A stretch of DNA of 12,007 nucleotides. Source: JAJPXC01 sp964517875 (GTDB taxonomy: Bacteria > Bacteroidota > Bacteroidia > Bacteroidales > Muribaculaceae). The stretch spans positions 1-12,007 of the forward strand of contig CAZFEU010000058.1 in assembly GCA_964517875.1 (NCBI GenBank). The letters run 5' to 3'. Numbering within the stretch: the first letter of the stretch is position 1; each line of letters opens with the position of its first letter. Positions 1 through 5,458 of this stretch are shown here, piece by piece. Under the pieces are notes generated by a model. It was not told where the DNA came from, did not search any database, and saw only the letters and a program-made list of their open reading frames with translations. A program made the translations under genes and the position numbers.

Positions 1-243
1 CCCGGCTATCTCGCACAACTCATGACCTATCTTCGTATTCTTGATGATAAGGTCAAGAAACCGCATGAAAATCCCTCTATTGGGATTGTACTGTGCAAAA
101 ACGCCAAAAAAGACTTCGTGGAGTATGTGATTCAGGACTATGCTAAACCTATGGGTGTGGCAACCTACCGCCTCAGCAAAGACATGCCAGATAAATTGCG
201 TGAGGCTTTACCTGATGTTGAGGAACTAAAGAAATTACTATGA
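1..243 (+). CDS. DUF1016/YhcG-type PDDEXK nuclease, C-terminal end (5' truncated by window)
   Basis: The first 80 codons are open from base 1 in frame 1 and stop at TGA 241-243. The translation reads as the end of a DUF1016 C-terminal (PDDEXK nuclease) domain: a GYLAQLMTYL helix, an ENPSIGIVLCKNAKKDFVEY segment, then KPMGVATYRLSKDMPDKLREALP and a closing acidic helix. In this family the N-terminal part carries a winged-helix-like region and the nuclease acidic residues; those lie outside the window, so activity cannot be judged. Family members are often found in defence or restriction islands and are presumed to bind and cut DNA. What follows here is a decayed defence-type gene, which fits that setting. 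The family call is from recognition of the conserved C-terminal pattern; intactness of the full gene is unknown. Confidence 0.8.
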   Translation, partial: PGYLAQLMTYLRILDDKVKKPHENPSIGIVLCKNAKKDFVEYVIQDYAKPMGVATYRLSKDMPDKLREALPDVEELKKLL

Positions 244-353
244 TTATTAGTGTTTAAATTTATATATAGATCCGATGTCATGGAAATTGTCATAGAAAAA
301 AACATTGTGTCATAGAAAATAACACCATAAAATCTGATAAAGTCACTAATAAT
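243..353. repeat. 10-bp inverted repeat enclosing AT-rich DNA with short direct repeats
   Basis: ATTATTAGTG at 243-252 is matched by its exact reverse complement CACTAATAAT at 344-353, 91 bases apart. Between them lie three near-identical copies of TGTCATRGAAAW at 276-287, 288-299 and 308-319. The left arm begins inside the TGA stop of the upstream nuclease gene. No coding potential is visible in between. This could be a degenerate mobile-element footprint, an operator array, or a loose 3' structure; the sequence does not decide. Confidence 0.5.
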
Positions 354-370
354 GGTACCAATATCCCCCG

Positions 371-919
371 ATGGTAGTAATTAATGACATATATCTTGAG
401 TTGGCGCGGCTGCGTGAGGAGAACGCCCGACTTAAGGGCTTACTCTAAATGTATGGAATTTATTATGATGCCATATATGAAGAGAATACTCCACAACAGC
501 TACGACAGCAACGACTTTCATTGGAGGGAAAGGTGGCATTGTTTCGTAGGTTGTTTCGCGGTCGAGAGAGTGTGATAAGTCGACGAAGGAGTAGTCTTGC
601 GACCGGGAATAGCGGCGATCAGCCGGCGTAGCCGCGAGTGGAATCGAGATTATTGTGATAAGAAGAAAAATAAGAATGTTCGGAGTGTCCTAATCGCGAA
701 TTTCAACCACTTGATTATGCCGATATTTACCGACACCTCGAAGGCCAGCACCAAAACGGCAGAGATGCTGTTGGGGTGTATGCAATCCTGGAAGGTAACA
801 CCTGCCATGTTCTGTGTTGTGATTTTGATGACAAGAGTTGTGAGCACGGTTATCAAGATGATGTGAAAGCTTATGTGTCCCTGCCTCTCGCCCCGCACAA
901 TATTCATTATAGGACTTGA
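371..919 (+). pseudogene. Decayed N-terminal part of a TOTE-type archaeo-eukaryotic primase
   Basis: Reading frame 2 from ATG 371 gives a short coiled-coil start (LELARLREENARLKGLL) typical of these proteins, then an in-frame TAA at 446-448. The same frame continues as LEGKVALFRRLFRGRES and ends at TAG 629-631. The protein then continues in frame 3 (REWNRDYCDKKKNK, 633-674) and returns to frame 2 at 677 with CSECPNREFQPLDYADIYRH and GVYAILEGNTCHVLCCDFD, stopping at TGA 917-919. These blocks match, in order, the family pattern: FR.LFRGRE, EW...CDK, KC..CPNR, a GVY...TC block, and the DFD metal-binding pair (821-829). One stop plus two compensating frame changes, the second inside an A-rich tract, show it is broken. 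Similarity fades after about 871; the rest of the primase and any helicase domain are missing. In intact form the family is proposed to act in anti-phage conflict systems. Confidence 0.8.
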
Positions 920-1125
920 TGAATTGTGACATAGACTATATTAATTTCATTGCAAAGGTATTGGTTTAAGGGCCGTAGAACAATTTCGCTGCCATACTTT
1001 ATCAAATGGCTGAAGTGGACGGAGGTTTTGAGAGCTATTCTCACAAACTTTGTGCCGGCAAATTAGAAGGCCCATGCGAAACCATTCTGATTCGCAACAA
1101 AAAGCGATAAGAAAATAGAGTTGTG
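920..1125. other. Gene-poor stretch with one short orphan open frame
   Basis: No complete gene is supported here. Frame 1 is open from after TAG 976-978 to TAA 1108-1110 and gives a plausible-looking 43-residue tail (AAILYQMAEVDGGFESYSHK, then LCAGKLEGPCETILIRNKKR) with no ATG at its head apart from an internal Met. It may be the surviving C-terminus of another lost accessory gene. I do not recognise the family. Confidence 0.3.
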
Positions 1126-1157
1126 TTTGCTCTATCCAAATTTTTGTTGTAACTTTG
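1126..1157 (+). promoter_or_regulatory. Bacteroidota promoter for the structured RNA
   Basis: A TTTG at 1126-1129 and a perfect TAnnTTTG (TAACTTTG) at 1150-1157 are separated by exactly 20 bases, the spacing of the Bacteroidota primary sigma factor promoter. Transcription would start near 1162-1166. No convincing reading frame begins downstream: the first ATG (1189) does not lead into a usable gene. This points to a non-coding transcript or long leader. Confidence 0.75.
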
Positions 1158-1163
1158 TTGCAG

Positions 1164-1453
1164 CCAAAGGTTTCCAAGAGAGGAATCCATGATGGTTTAA
1201 ATAACATAAAGCGTTACTATGACGCTTCGATTCTGATGTCTTGGAACTTCGCAACTTCTCAACGCATCATCGGAATGAAGCAACAGTAGTGGCACAGTTA
1301 TGTGTATCGATATAATAATGTGTCCCGCGAGGGAAACATTATTGAGTCTATACATATAGCGTGGGTCTTCTACTTTGCTTGTCCTATGATGCAGGGCAAT
1401 GCGAAGGTCTCAAGACGTGGAACGAGCGGAGAGTTCGGCACCACGTTTTTTTT
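1164..1453 (+). ncRNA. Candidate structured RNA of about 290 nt, family not recognised
   Basis: Between a perfect promoter and a strong terminator the plus strand folds into successive local helices. H1 is 1169-1175/1182-1188 (one mismatch), flanked by CCA/TGG. H2 is an 8-bp stem, 1209-1216/1220-1227. H3 has three stacked segments: 1230-1233/1273-1276, 1234-1238/1265-1269 and 1241-1246/1256-1262. H4 has 1300-1306/1349-1355, a perfect 8-bp 1314-1321/1336-1343, and a CCC-GCGA-GGG tip at 1324-1333. H5 has 1365-1369/1412-1416, 1373-1378/1401-1406 and 1379-1384/1394-1399. The terminator follows directly. I see no tmRNA, RNase P, SRP or 6S hallmarks by eye. Alternatives are a regulated leader of the lipoprotein gene, which starts 52 bases after the T-run, or chance pairing. 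Pairings were found by eye, not computed. Confidence 0.5.
1415..1453 (+). terminator. Intrinsic terminator of the structured RNA
   Basis: ACGTGG (1415-1420) pairs perfectly with CCACGT (1441-1446), with an inner GAAC/GTTC helix (1420-1423/1433-1436). A run of eight T (1446-1453) follows directly. It would end transcription from the 1126-1157 promoter and, as it lies just before the lipoprotein gene, could also act as an attenuator. Confidence 0.7.
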
Positions 1454-1504
1454 GTATACTCACGTTTATAATAAACAACTTAATTTTAATCAATTATTTA
1501 TCAC

Positions 1505-2173
1505 ATGAAAAAATTTTATTTTTATGCGGTCGCGCTGGTAATGGCAGCCGGCATGACAGCCTGCGGTTGTGGGAGCAATACCTCGAATAACGAATCAGGC
1601 AATAATGCAGAAGAAAAAGTTGCATCCGAAGAAGGAAAAGTTGTATCCGAAGGAGGATCGGTTGTTGCCGAAGAAGAAACGGTTGAGGTTGAAGCTGAAC
1701 CCGAAGATGTCAAGCCGACCCCTCCGTTTCGAGTAACGGCAGTCCGTGTATATCATGATAATGATAAAAACTTGCCTATATCATGCCTTAACCCGGACTC
1801 TGTTGTGGCGCTTAACTTGCCAGAGTATTATAAAGTTAGTAAAGATATCCTCGTTTGCGATGTTCTTGCAAACGGTAAATATACAGGAAGAATGGAGTTG
1901 TATGAGTTGCTCGATAAAGATGGTAAAAAAGACTGGGCAAGGAGCGTAGACTGGACAAACAATAATAAGGAAATCACCTTTAATTATGAAGGTAAATGGA
2001 CAGTTACCTGGCGCGTTGTAGGAGAAGGTAGCGAAAAAGTCTACGACCTTCATAGAGAGTATTCTTCATTGTTTATACCTGAAGATTTTGATTACATTTA
2101 CACAGATTATGAACGATGCAAAGAATTCAAATCGTATAAAGCATACAAAATCATCAACGTAGAAAAACTATAA
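1505..2173 (+). CDS. Putative lipoprotein of unknown function (222 aa)
   Basis: The N-terminus is a type II signal peptide: MKK, a hydrophobic stretch, and a lipobox-like MTAC with Cys20 as the lipidation site, so the protein is probably membrane anchored in the envelope. After Cys20 comes a Ser/Asn-rich linker, then an acidic, valine-rich tract (residues 36-62) made of seven-residue repeats such as EEGKVVS, EGGSVVA and EEETVEV. A Pro-rich bridge (DVKPTPPF) leads to a C-terminal domain of about 145 residues with many aromatics (GKWTVTWRVVGEG, DFDYIYTDYERC), probably beta-rich. I do not recognise this domain. No clear promoter lies between the upstream terminator and the start, so it may depend on read-through of that terminator. 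ATG 1505 is chosen because it directly precedes the signal peptide. A strong terminator follows. Confidence 0.85.
   Translation: MKKFYFYAVALVMAAGMTACGCGSNTSNNESGNNAEEKVASEEGKVVSEGGSVVAEEETVEVEAEPEDVKPTPPFRVTAVRVYHDNDKNLPISCLNPDSVVALNLPEYYKVSKDILVCDVLANGKYTGRMELYELLDKDGKKDWARSVDWTNNNKEITFNYEGKWTVTWRVVGEGSEKVYDLHREYSSLFIPEDFDYIYTDYERCKEFKSYKAYKIINVEKL
1607..1690 (+). repeat. 21-bp tandem repeat inside the lipoprotein gene
   Basis: About four degenerate 21-bp units (starting near 1607, then 1628, 1649 and 1670) encode a Glu-rich heptad-like repeat. The frame-preserving unit length suggests length variation without loss of the reading frame. It forms the spacer between the lipid anchor and the folded domain. 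Confidence 0.6.
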
Positions 2174-2217
2174 ACAGGCACTTCAAAAACAATAGACTGA
2201 CTTGTCTATGATTAACT

Positions 2218-2260
2218 GGGAGTAACGGGCAGTGAGACAGCCGTTGCTCCCGGTCTTTTT
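2218..2260 (+). terminator. Intrinsic terminator after the lipoprotein gene
   Basis: GGGAGTAACGG (2218-2228) pairs with CCGTTGCTCCC (2241-2251) over 11 bp with one wobble, followed by GGTCTTTTT ending at 2260. It lies 44 bases after the lipoprotein stop. Confidence 0.85.
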
Positions 2261-2482
2261 GATATTGGCCGCAAGCGGGTAATATCGCAAGCTCGGAATA
2301 AGGGGCTGCAAAACACTATACATTTTACGAACTCACATTATTACGCCCTGATGCAATTAAATTCAGCAATAAAAGATCTTGAGAAAGCAGTGGCGCCGAG
2401 TGAAAAATAATTGAGGGTAATTGAATGTAGGAGGGACCTTGTGAGACACCTTTTGCACGTAATATGCATGTAAAATTAAACC
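2261..2482. other. Intergenic stretch without a recognisable gene
   Basis: No coding region is supported. It begins with a compact hairpin: GATATT (2261-2266) pairs exactly with AATATC (2281-2286) around CCG-CAAG-CGG. It has no T-run and its role is unclear. The remainder is AT-rich with nothing I can assign. Confidence 0.4.
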
Positions 2483-2518
2483 AGCGAGGTAGCTTTTTAA
2501 TCAAAAAGTTACCTAGCT
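2483..2518 (-). repeat. Long near-perfect hairpin just downstream of tRNA-Leu
   Basis: AGC-G-AGGTAGCTTTTT (2483-2498) pairs with AAAAAGTTACCT-A-GCT (2503-2518) around an AATC loop: about 16 pairs with one mismatch and one wobble. It starts 8 bases beyond the tRNA 3' end, so on the minus strand it may help end or process the tRNA transcript. It lacks a trailing T-run on that strand but has internal T and A tracts. Confidence 0.55.
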
Positions 2519-2525
2519 GATTTTG

Positions 2526-2606
2526 TGCCCAGAACAGGACTCGAACCTGCACGCCTCGCAGCACTCGCACCTGAAACGAGCGCGTCTACCATTCCGCCAC
2601 CTGGGC
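2526..2606 (-). tRNA. tRNA-Leu (anticodon CAG)
   Basis: The minus strand folds as a leucine tRNA. The acceptor stem is GCCCAGG/TCTGGGC with discriminator A at 2526. The D-arm contains TGGCGGAATGGTAGACGCG, followed by the anticodon stem CTCGT/GCGAG with loop TTCAGGT (anticodon CAG, reading CUG). A long variable arm is typical of Leu, and the T-arm carries GGTTCGAGTCC. CCA is not encoded, as is common in Bacteroidota. It sits at the junction between the gene-poor accessory stretch and the housekeeping genes. No duplicated 3' tRNA fragment (att repeat) was seen elsewhere in the window. Confidence 0.95.
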
Positions 2607-2616
2607 TTTGCGGATG

Positions 2617-2648
2617 CAAAGGTAAGTGGATTTTCGGAGGTTTCCAAA
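2617..2648 (-). promoter_or_regulatory. Bacteroidota promoter of tRNA-Leu
   Basis: Read on the minus strand, TTTG (complement of 2645-2648), 20 bases, then a perfect TACCTTTG (complement of 2617-2624). Transcription would start a few bases before the tRNA 5' end at 2606. Confidence 0.8.
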
Positions 2649-2708
2649 TTTTTAACAAAAAACCTACCAAACCTGCCACCTGGAAGGGAAGAGGGGGGTG
2701 TAAATGTG

Positions 2709-2930
2709 CTATAGAAGTAGGCGCTTTTCTTGGCTGACGGTTATAGGAGCGGAATGCCTGGAAAGGAGTAGTGTGTCGTCAGGGAGTGTGAGGATGCGGT
2801 TTAGAAGAGAGTCTTCCAGTGTGCGGCGGTCGCCCCCCAGGAAGTTGGTGAGCCCTGGGCCATGTTGGTAAAGGGTGTCGCCAACGAATGCGGCTTGTTC
2901 GGTAGGAGTGTAATATGTCACCGATTTCAT
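2709..2930 (-). pseudogene. Truncated metallo-beta-lactamase-fold hydrolase remnant (73 aa)
   Basis: The 73-residue frame reads as the C-terminal third of an MBL-fold hydrolase (glyoxalase II/YcbL-like). AAFVGDTLYQHGPGLTNFLGG matches the family's GDTLF...GR.D..GG block, with Asp18 at the bridging metal-ligand site. LPDDTLLLSRHSAPITV matches the LPDDT...GHGP.T block, with His59 at the last metal ligand. The N-terminal HxHxDH metal motif and the first sheet are missing, against a usual length near 210. An in-frame TAG lies one codon upstream of the ATG, so the gene cannot extend upstream in this frame. It could be translated as a small protein but cannot be a complete hydrolase. It faces away from topA, starting 179 bases from it. 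Confidence 0.65.
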
Positions 2931-3003
2931 ATTCTATTTAAAATAACAGTCGTCAGAGGGTATTAAACAAAATGGATGGGATGTTGTTGGATTTATGAGT
3001 CAG

Positions 3004-3056
3004 GATTACACATTGTATAAATAAAAGAGATGAGATTACACATTATATAAATAAAA
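3004..3056. repeat. Two 23-bp direct repeats upstream of the topA promoter
   Basis: GATTACACATTRTATAAATA followed by AAA occurs at 3004-3026 and 3034-3056 with a single difference, a period of 30 bp. The second copy ends five bases before the topA -7 element and would contain its -33 region. Possible operator pair or duplicated promoter segment. Confidence 0.6.
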
Positions 3057-3068
3057 TACGTAATTTTG
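3036..3068 (+). promoter_or_regulatory. Probable topA promoter
   Basis: A perfect TAnnTTTG (TAATTTTG) lies at 3061-3068. The -33 element is weak: TTAC at 3036-3039, 21 bases upstream, within the second copy of the 23-bp repeat. The leader before the ATG at 3110 would be about 35 bases. Confidence 0.55.
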
Positions 3069-3109
3069 CCGCCGTATTTTTCAAAACACCCAATTTTAAT
3101 TTAATTGAG

Positions 3110-5443
3110 ATGCTTAAGAACCTTGTGATAGTAGAGTCGCCCGCAAAGGCCAAGACAATAGAAAAATTCTTAGGAAAGGACTATAAAGTGATGTCGAGCT
3201 ATGGCCATATCCGTGACCTACGAAAGAAGGATTTCAGCATCGACATGGAGGCCGACCTGTCGCCCATCTATGAGATTCCCGATGATAAGAAAGAGCTTGT
3301 AAAGTCGCTCAAAAAGGCTGCCAAGGAGGCTGAGACGGTGTGGCTCGCATCCGATGAGGACCGCGAGGGTGAGGCTATCGCCTGGCACTTGTCGGAAGTG
3401 CTTGGGCTTGACCCTGAAACCACCAAGCGCATTGTGTTTCATGAGATTACGAAAGACGCCATATTGCACGCAATAGCCCACCCGCGCGTGATTGACATCA
3501 ACCGGGTGGATGCTCAGCAGGCCCGTCGCGTGCTCGACCGCATAGTGGGTTTTGAGCTCTCGCCTGTATTGTGGCGCAAGATCAAGCCGCAGCTGTCGGC
3601 CGGCCGTGTGCAGTCGGTGGCTGTGCGCCTTATTGTAGAGAGGGAGAACGAGATCAGAAGCTTTGTGCCCGAGCCTTATTTCCGTGTCAACGCACGATTT
3701 AATACTGCCGACGGCACGCTGGTGAAAGGTGAATATCCCCATCGTCTTGACGACAAGGTGCAGGCACAAAAGTTGCTCGACACCTGCAAGGAAGCAGTGT
3801 TCTCGGTGTCCGATGTTACGGTCAAGCCGTTGAAGAAATCGCCCGCACCCCCATTCACCACCTCTACATTGCAGCAAGAGGCGGCACGCAAGCTGGGTTT
3901 CACCGTGAGCCAGACCATGATGGTGGCACAGCGCCTTTACGAGGCCGGTCACATCACATATATGCGTACCGACTCGGTCAATCTCTCCAAGATGGCAATG
4001 GGCGCCATTGCGGAGCAGATTAAGTCGACCGCCGGCGAGCGCTATTTGCAGCCTCGTCATTTCCATACACACTCAAAGGGTGCCCAGGAGGCTCACGAAG
4101 CAATCCGCCCCACCCATATTGAGCAGACATCAATAAGTGGAAACGCCCAGGAAAACCGTCTCTATCAGCTGATATGGAAGCGTGCGGTGGCTTCGCAGAT
4201 GGCCGATGCCGAGATTGAGAAGACCACGGTGGAAATCGCCCCATCGACGAGCCCCGACACTCGCTTCGTAGCCACAGGCGAGGTGATAAAGTTTGACGGT
4301 TTCCTATCAGTGTATATTGAGAGCCATGATGACGATGAGCCGATGTCGCTCGACGGCACCATACTGCCTCCGCTTGTACTCGGCCAGTCGCTTGCCGCCG
4401 ACGAAATCATAGCTACCGAGCGATTTACGCAAGCCCCTCCGCGCTACACCGAGGCATCGCTGGTGAAGAAGATGGAAGATCTGGGAATAGGTCGCCCATC
4501 GACCTACGCCCCCACTATTTCCACTATCCAGCAACGTGAATATGTAGAGAAAGGTGAGCGTCCTGGCACTCCCCGCACCTTTGTCACACTCACGCTCAAG
4601 GGAGGAGCGATCACCGAAAAATCGCATACCGAAAATACGGGTGCTGAAAAGGGCAAGCTTATACCCACCGATATCGGTATGATAGTCAACGACTTCCTGA
4701 TCAAATATTTCCCTGAGATACTTGACTATAACTTTACCGCCAAGGTTGAGGAGCGTTTCGACGATATAGCCGAGGGCAACCTGCTGTGGGGCGACGAGAT
4801 AAAAAGCTTTTATTCAGTATTCCACCCAGGTGTGGACAAGGCTATGAATATGCGCCTTGAACACAAAGTGGGTGAGCGTGTACTTGGCACCGATCCCAAG
4901 ACCGGCAAGCCAGTGTCGGTGAAGATAGGCCGTTTCGGCCCCTTGGTGCAGATAGGGGAGGGGGATACTGACGAAAAACCGATGTTCGCTTCGCTTCAGA
5001 AGGGGCAGTCAATCCAGGAAATCACCCTCGAGGAGGCACTAAAACTATTTGAGTTCCCTCGCCAATTAGGCGAATTTGAGGGTAAAGATGTAAGTGTGGC
5101 CATTGGCCGCTTTGGCCCATATATCAAGCATGACGGCAAATTTGTGTCAATACCCAAGACAATGTCGCCCGCAGCCATCACCCTCAACGAAGCAGTGCAG
5201 CTGATCAATGACAAGCGTATCGCCGAGGCCAAGAAGGTAGTGAAAACATTTGATGAGGATGCTGATCTGCAGATACTCAATGGACGCTATGGGGTCTACA
5301 TCGCTTATAAGGGATCAAACTATAAGATACCCCGCACCATAACCGACGCTTCCGCCTTGACCCTTGATGAGTGCCGTGAGATCATATCTGCCCAGGATGC
5401 AGCACCCAAGAAGCCGCGTCGCACCAGTTCACGCAAAAAATAA
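3110..5443 (+). CDS. topA: DNA topoisomerase I (type IA)
   Basis: Relaxes negatively supercoiled DNA through a covalent 5'-phosphotyrosine intermediate. The Toprim domain opens with LVIVESPAKAKTI (Glu9) and carries the DxDxE acidic set in SDEDREGEAIAWH (Asp82, Asp84, Glu86). The active-site block AGHITYMRTDSVNLS gives Tyr284, and HEAIRPTH follows. The C-terminus has three glycine-rich repeats (GRFGPLVQIG, GRFGPYIKHDGKFVSIP, GRYGVYIAYKGSNYKIP) in place of the Cys4 zinc fingers of E. coli TopA, then a Lys/Arg-rich tail. At 777 residues it matches the Bacteroidota form. ATG 3110 is chosen because the Toprim strand starts at once; no Shine-Dalgarno is evident. The next gene begins 15 bases after the stop, so the two are probably cotranscribed. 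Confidence 0.97.
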   Translation: MLKNLVIVESPAKAKTIEKFLGKDYKVMSSYGHIRDLRKKDFSIDMEADLSPIYEIPDDKKELVKSLKKAAKEAETVWLASDEDREGEAIAWHLSEVLGLDPETTKRIVFHEITKDAILHAIAHPRVIDINRVDAQQARRVLDRIVGFELSPVLWRKIKPQLSAGRVQSVAVRLIVERENEIRSFVPEPYFRVNARFNTADGTLVKGEYPHRLDDKVQAQKLLDTCKEAVFSVSDVTVKPLKKSPAPPFTTSTLQQEAARKLGFTVSQTMMVAQRLYEAGHITYMRTDSVNLSKMAMGAIAEQIKSTAGERYLQPRHFHTHSKGAQEAHEAIRPTHIEQTSISGNAQENRLYQLIWKRAVASQMADAEIEKTTVEIAPSTSPDTRFVATGEVIKFDGFLSVYIESHDDDEPMSLDGTILPPLVLGQSLAADEIIATERFTQAPPRYTEASLVKKMEDLGIGRPSTYAPTISTIQQREYVEKGERPGTPRTFVTLTLKGGAITEKSHTENTGAEKGKLIPTDIGMIVNDFLIKYFPEILDYNFTAKVEERFDDIAEGNLLWGDEIKSFYSVFHPGVDKAMNMRLEHKVGERVLGTDPKTGKPVSVKIGRFGPLVQIGEGDTDEKPMFASLQKGQSIQEITLEEALKLFEFPRQLGEFEGKDVSVAIGRFGPYIKHDGKFVSIPKTMSPAAITLNEAVQLINDKRIAEAKKVVKTFDEDADLQILNGRYGVYIAYKGSNYKIPRTITDASALTLDECREIISAQDAAPKKPRRTSSRKK

Positions 5444-5458
5444 TATCATTTACTTGTC

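Noticed and set aside
276..319. CRISPR-like direct repeats
   Set aside because: Only three 12-mers with 0- and 8-base gaps; no spacer-sized intervals and no cas genes.
650..932. Two minus-strand frames of 80-85 aa
   Set aside because: They are antisense shadows of the primase remnant; the plus-strand translation matches a known family in order.
1119..1289. 57-codon open frame across the promoter and first hairpins
   Set aside because: It begins upstream of the predicted transcription start, has no suitable start codon, and the pairing explains the sequence better than coding.
1302..1508. 68-aa plus-strand frame starting at GTG 1302
   Set aside because: It runs through two perfect hairpins and the T8 terminator and ends over the lipoprotein start; its product looks random.
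2523..2737. Short plus-strand frames over the tRNA and its upstream region
   Set aside because: They overlap the complement of tRNA-Leu and its promoter and have no family resemblance.
3218..4072. 284-aa open frame on the minus strand inside topA
   Set aside because: It is antisense to highly conserved TopA motifs, has His/Cys/Leu-rich composition typical of a shadow frame in GC-rich coding DNA, and matches no family.
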